Virus record (IMG/VR): IMGVR_UViG_3300021479_000209
Coordinates: 1 to 20,297 of that record
From: a virus
Length of the DNA: 20,297 nucleotides
Strand: one strand, 5' to 3'
The notes under the pieces were generated by a model. That model saw only the letters and a list, made by a program, of their open reading frames with translations. It was not told the DNA's origin and did no database searches. This document shows, one piece after another, positions 20,238-20,297 of this stretch (the first letter of the stretch is position 1; each line of letters opens with the position of its first letter). The translations under genes were made by a program, and so were the position numbers.

Positions 20238-20297
20238 GCTGCAACCTTTTGCTGAACGGCCTTCACTCTTCGGAGATCCGCGTGACGTTTTGCGAGG
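20234..20297 (-). CDS. C-terminal end of an upstream gene (partial)
   Basis: One - strand frame is open from the right edge and ends LAKRHADLRRVKAVQQKVAA at a TGA that overlaps the lipoprotein ATG as ATGA. The basic, helical ending and the overlap pattern shared by the rest of the operon support a real gene. Only 20 residues are visible, too few for a function. Confidence 0.45.
   Translation of the reverse strand, partial: LAKRHADLRRVKAVQQKVAA

Noticed and set aside
1-20297. tRNA genes, CRISPR arrays, insertion sequences, att sites or defence genes
   Set aside because: I looked in all gaps and found no cloverleaf, regularly spaced repeats, transposase or integrase frame, or defence-type motif; gaps other than 15520-15852 are under 50 bases.

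Overview
The window is a GC-rich (about two thirds G+C by eye) stretch of a temperate or lytic myovirus, or of the prophage derived from it. Almost all of it is one leftward (- strand) structural operon. The head genes resemble the Mu/FluMu type: a DUF935-like portal, a GpI-like protease with a nested scaffold, and a GpT-like major capsid protein. The tail is contractile: sheath, tube, frameshifted chaperone, tape measure, gp25/W-like wedge and baseplate J. I infer a high-GC host, possibly Myxococcota-like, from composition, codon choice (CTC/GAG/GCG) and the orphan sigma-region-4 protein with a Cys/His segment. That host assignment is weak. No integrase, transposase, att site, tRNA or CRISPR array is visible, so lifestyle cannot be decided here.

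In the direction of transcription (right to left): (a) 20297-18335 is an early/late boundary region with a partial gene, a lipoprotein, a HTH protein that may be the small terminase, a Cys-rich small protein, a sigma-region-4-like protein and a zinc-ribbon protein. (b) 18300-15853 holds an unknown gene, the large terminase and a small disordered-tail protein. (c) 15520-15852 is the only break in the operon. It holds a tiny LacI-type HTH gene on the + strand with its own terminator and an inverted repeat upstream. (d) 15519-11095 is the head module: portal, protease/scaffold, probable decoration protein, major capsid. (e) 11067-8555 is the neck: a connector-like protein, a tail-completion protein, two small beta-rich proteins and a probable tail terminator. 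(f) 8550-3905 holds sheath, tube, chaperone with a -1 frameshift, and tape measure. (g) 3908-1 is the baseplate: a distal tail protein, a hub/spike-like protein, a wedge, baseplate J and a further tail protein cut by the window edge.

The genes are packed tightly. Eleven junctions are four-base ATGA overlaps and one is TGATG, consistent with coupled translation of virion parts. Starts were chosen with these overlaps and with visible Shine-Dalgarno sequences, and several genes use GTG or TTG.

The most unusual points are the reverse-oriented HTH unit between terminase and portal, a beta-type module apparently shared by the sheath and a neck protein, a clear A8 -1 frameshift site, a nested scaffold start, an orphan sigma4/zinc-ribbon/HTH cassette next to the terminase, a 14-bp palindrome present twice, and a large excess of CTCGAG. 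I see no convincing defence or other wholly new multi-gene system.
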